DNA of 8,170 nt from Deltaproteobacteria bacterium (GTDB lineage Bacteria > Desulfobacterota > Desulfobulbia > Desulfobulbales > SURF-16), in the NCBI GenBank assembly GCA_029939635.1, contig JAOZSN010000134.1:1-8170 (forward strand), given 5' to 3'. Position numbers and translations under genes: made by a program. This document shows positions 6,543 to 8,170 of this stretch, piece by piece. The notes beneath the pieces were generated by a model. The model made no database searches, was not told the DNA's origin, and saw nothing but the letters and a program-made list of their open reading frames with translations. The first letter of the stretch is position 1, and every line of letters starts with the position of its first letter.

Positions 6543-7409
6543 ATGCAATTCTCAGTATTAAATAAAATCGCCATCTTCCTTGAGATGATTAAATTCAAGC
6601 TCACTGTTTTTGCCATGCCTTTCGCCTTTATGGGGGCATGGTTGGCTGCCGGTGGCATGCCCAAGTTACACGTTTTTTTGTGGGTGGTTGTAGCCATGGT
6701 GGGGGCGCGTACATGTGCCATGGGTTTTAATCGTATTGTTGATGTTCGTTTTGATGGTGCAAACCCTCGTACTGCTGAGCGTGCCATACCTGCCGGCGCA
6801 ATCAAGGTTTGGGAGGCCTGGGCCATGGTGATTGGCGCAGGGCTGCTCTTTTTTGTCGCAGCCTATAATCTTAATCTGCTTACCCTTCAGCTTGCCCCTC
6901 TGGCCTTGAGCCTTACACTTTTTTACTCGTTTACCAAACGTTTCACCAGCCTCTGCCATCTGGTGCTGGGCGTTGCCCTGGCGTTTTCCCCTTTGGGAGG
7001 ATGGGTGGCAGTGCAAGGTTCTTTGCTTGGTTTTCCGTGGATGCTTTCTGCTGCCGTGCTATTTTGGGTGGCAGGATTTGATACTATCTACGCCTGTCTT
7101 GATGCCGATTTTGATCGCCAGGCAGGTCTCCATTCGTTACCTGCCCGCCTTGGGCGTCAGGGGGCCTTTCGGCTAGCTGTTGTCAGCCATGTTCTTGCCT
7201 TTGTTCTTTTTATTGGCACTGGTGTTTATTGTCAGCTCGGTTTTATCTATTTCAGCGGTTGTGCCCTCGCAGCTGCGGCCCTTTTCTACCAACATATTAT
7301 TGTGGTGCCCTCTGACCTTTCCAACATCAAGGGGAGTTTCTTTGCCCTGAACGGCTTTATCAGTCTCACGCTCTTTTTTGCTACCTGGTTTGCCCTATAT
7401 TTTTTATAA
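6543..7409 (+). CDS. mqnP: UbiA-family polyprenyltransferase (MqnP-like)
   Basis: Integral inner-membrane aromatic prenyltransferase, 288 residues. In the futalosine pathway it would attach the polyprenyl tail to the naphthoate-derived ring before decarboxylation and methylation. The first Asp-rich diphosphate/Mg2+ motif is NRIVDVRFDGANPRTAER (63-80, with Asn63, Asp67, Asp71). The second is DTIYACLDADFD (180-191, with Asp180, Asp187 and Asp191), followed by LHSLPARLG. About eight hydrophobic segments surround these motifs, for example at about 17-35, 44-60, 93-109, 113-129, 138-155, 165-180, 211-229, 233-250 and 268-287. The family is clear; it could be labelled 4-hydroxybenzoate octaprenyltransferase by homology, but the mqn context makes menaquinone synthesis more likely. 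ATG 6543 has no strong ribosome binding site. It follows ubiX by 96 bp and may be on the same message or have its own weak promoter. Confidence 0.92.
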   Translation: MQFSVLNKIAIFLEMIKFKLTVFAMPFAFMGAWLAAGGMPKLHVFLWVVVAMVGARTCAMGFNRIVDVRFDGANPRTAERAIPAGAIKVWEAWAMVIGAGLLFFVAAYNLNLLTLQLAPLALSLTLFYSFTKRFTSLCHLVLGVALAFSPLGGWVAVQGSLLGFPWMLSAAVLFWVAGFDTIYACLDADFDRQAGLHSLPARLGRQGAFRLAVVSHVLAFVLFIGTGVYCQLGFIYFSGCALAAAALFYQHIIVVPSDLSNIKGSFFALNGFISLTLFFATWFALYFL

Positions 7410-7452
7410 AAGACTGTGCTCAATGATAATAATTCAAAAAAACAATTGATTT

Positions 7453-7481
7453 TTTACCCCTTAATATGATGAAATTATTAT
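7453..7481 (+). promoter_or_regulatory. Tentative promoter for the cheV-like gene
   Basis: In the AT-rich 117-bp gap after mqnP, TTTACC (7453-7458) and TATTAT (7476-7481) are 17 bp apart and could be a sigma70-type promoter. Several other AT-rich hexamers are possible, and I saw no sigma28- or sigma54-type motif. A clear intrinsic terminator for the mqn operon is also not visible in this gap. Confidence 0.3.
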
Positions 7482-7526
7482 TACGGTTTTAAATAGATTT
7501 TTCATTTTTTCGGAGTATAGCCATCC

Positions 7527-8170
7527 ATGACAAATTCAAGTAGCGGCCAAAGTAATATTCTTTTGGAAGTCGGTACCAACGAACTTGAGGTTATTACTTT
7601 TTATTTAAAGTTTGATGACCCTAAGACTGGTAAAGTGGTTCGCAATGCCTATGGTATTAACGCTGCAAAGGTAAGAGAGTTGGTTGCTTTGCCGGATAAG
7701 GTAACTGAGGTGATTAATTCTCCTGACTGTGTGAAGGGAGTTTTCTTACTTCGTAACAAGACAATCCCACTTGTTGATCTGTCAAATTATTTTGGCTATG
7801 ACGTAGATCATACAGATGCTGCTAAAAAGCAGTGGGTGGTTATCGTTGCTGAATTAAATGGTAAGGCCTTTGGCTTTATCACTCATGGGGTGGATAAGGT
7901 CTACCGCATCTCTTGGTCGCAAATAAGCCCACCACCAGAGCTCATTGCTGTCAATGCGGCTATTACCGGTATATGTTTGGTTAATGAATCAACCATTCAG
8001 ATGGTTGATTTTGAGCGCATTACCTCTGATATTGACCCCACCATGGTCATGCATACCGTCTCTGATGATGTTAAAGGTGACCTTTTGGGTGGTGATTTAG
8101 AAAAAGAGGTTGTCATAGTTGATGACTCTCGAGTTATTCTCATGCAGCTTTCCAGCACATTAAAAAAGGC
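7527..8170 (+). CDS. cheV: CheV-like chemotaxis coupling protein (CheW domain plus receiver), 3' end outside window
   Basis: The frame is open from ATG 7527 to the window end: 214 codons plus two bases, with no stop. Residues about 18-170 form a CheW-like coupling domain, with ITFYLKF (23-29), YGINAAKVRELV (42-53), GVFLLRNKTIPLVDLSNYFGY (split 71-80 and 81-91) and WVVIVAELNGKAFGFITHGVDKVYRISW (103-130 as a whole). A short linker leads to EVVIVDDSRVILMQL (194-208), the first strand and helix of a response-regulator receiver; Asp199 and Asp200 are the acidic-pocket residues. The phospho-acceptor Asp would lie beyond the window. CheW plus receiver is the CheV architecture, which links chemoreceptors to CheA and helps adaptation. 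CGGAG (7511-7515) is a possible ribosome binding site, 11 nt upstream, slightly far. No functional link to the mqn genes is apparent. Confidence 0.88.
   Translation, partial: MTNSSSGQSNILLEVGTNELEVITFYLKFDDPKTGKVVRNAYGINAAKVRELVALPDKVTEVINSPDCVKGVFLLRNKTIPLVDLSNYFGYDVDHTDAAKKQWVVIVAELNGKAFGFITHGVDKVYRISWSQISPPPELIAVNAAITGICLVNESTIQMVDFERITSDIDPTMVMHTVSDDVKGDLLGGDLEKEVVIVDDSRVILMQLSSTLKK

Noticed and set aside
7428..7460. AT-rich palindrome (AAAAAAACAA / TTGATTTTTT) as an intrinsic terminator after mqnP
   Set aside because: There is one mismatch, no loop and almost no G-C pairs, so the hairpin would be too weak for a canonical terminator; it may be chance in AT-rich sequence.
1..8170. CRISPR array, tRNA, rRNA, riboswitch or insertion-sequence transposase
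   Set aside because: I saw no regularly spaced repeats, no tRNA/rRNA-like stretch and no transposase; almost all of the sequence is accounted for by conserved genes with short gaps.

Overview
The window looks like chromosomal sequence from an anaerobic, Gram-negative bacterium that makes menaquinone by the futalosine route. The gene set (an LPS heptosyltransferase, a full mqn cluster and a CheV-type chemotaxis protein), the mid-range base composition and the protein sequences suggest a sulfate reducer of the Desulfobacterota, perhaps Desulfobulbales/Desulfotalea-like. That placement is inference from family resemblance and was not tested by a search.

Layout. Positions 1-795 (minus strand) hold the N-terminal 265 codons of a WaaC-type LPS heptosyltransferase; its 3' end lies outside the window. 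Positions 796-958 are a divergent control region with one convincing sigma70-type promoter in each direction and a near-perfect 24-bp palindrome next to the start of a TetR-family gene. From 959 to 7409 seven plus-strand genes follow, mostly with very short gaps or overlaps: tetR, mqnE, mqnC, mqnX (aminodeoxyfutalosine deaminase), mqnA, ubiX-like, then a 96-bp gap containing an inverted repeat, and a UbiA-family prenyltransferase (mqnP). After a 117-bp AT-rich gap, a CheV-like gene (CheW domain plus the start of a receiver domain) begins at 7527 and runs off the right end.

How the genes work together. MqnA dehydrates chorismate to 3-[(1-carboxyvinyl)oxy]benzoate. MqnE, a radical SAM enzyme, joins this to S-adenosylmethionine to give 6-amino-6-deoxyfutalosine, and MqnX deaminates that to futalosine. 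MqnC, a second radical SAM enzyme, cyclises dehypoxanthine futalosine. The UbiX-like protein would supply prenylated FMN to a UbiD-type decarboxylase, and the UbiA-like membrane enzyme attaches the polyprenyl tail. MqnB, MqnD, the UbiD-type decarboxylase (MqnL) and the final methyltransferase are not in the window and should lie elsewhere. The TetR gene heads the cluster and its palindromic site overlaps the promoter, so the sequence suggests an autoregulated repressor controlling the menaquinone operon.

No wholly unknown system is evident. The most interesting points are the compact TetR operator/promoter/start-codon overlap controlling a quinone pathway, and two small repeat-like sequences at gene junctions, one of which supplies the last codons and stop of the ubiX-like gene.
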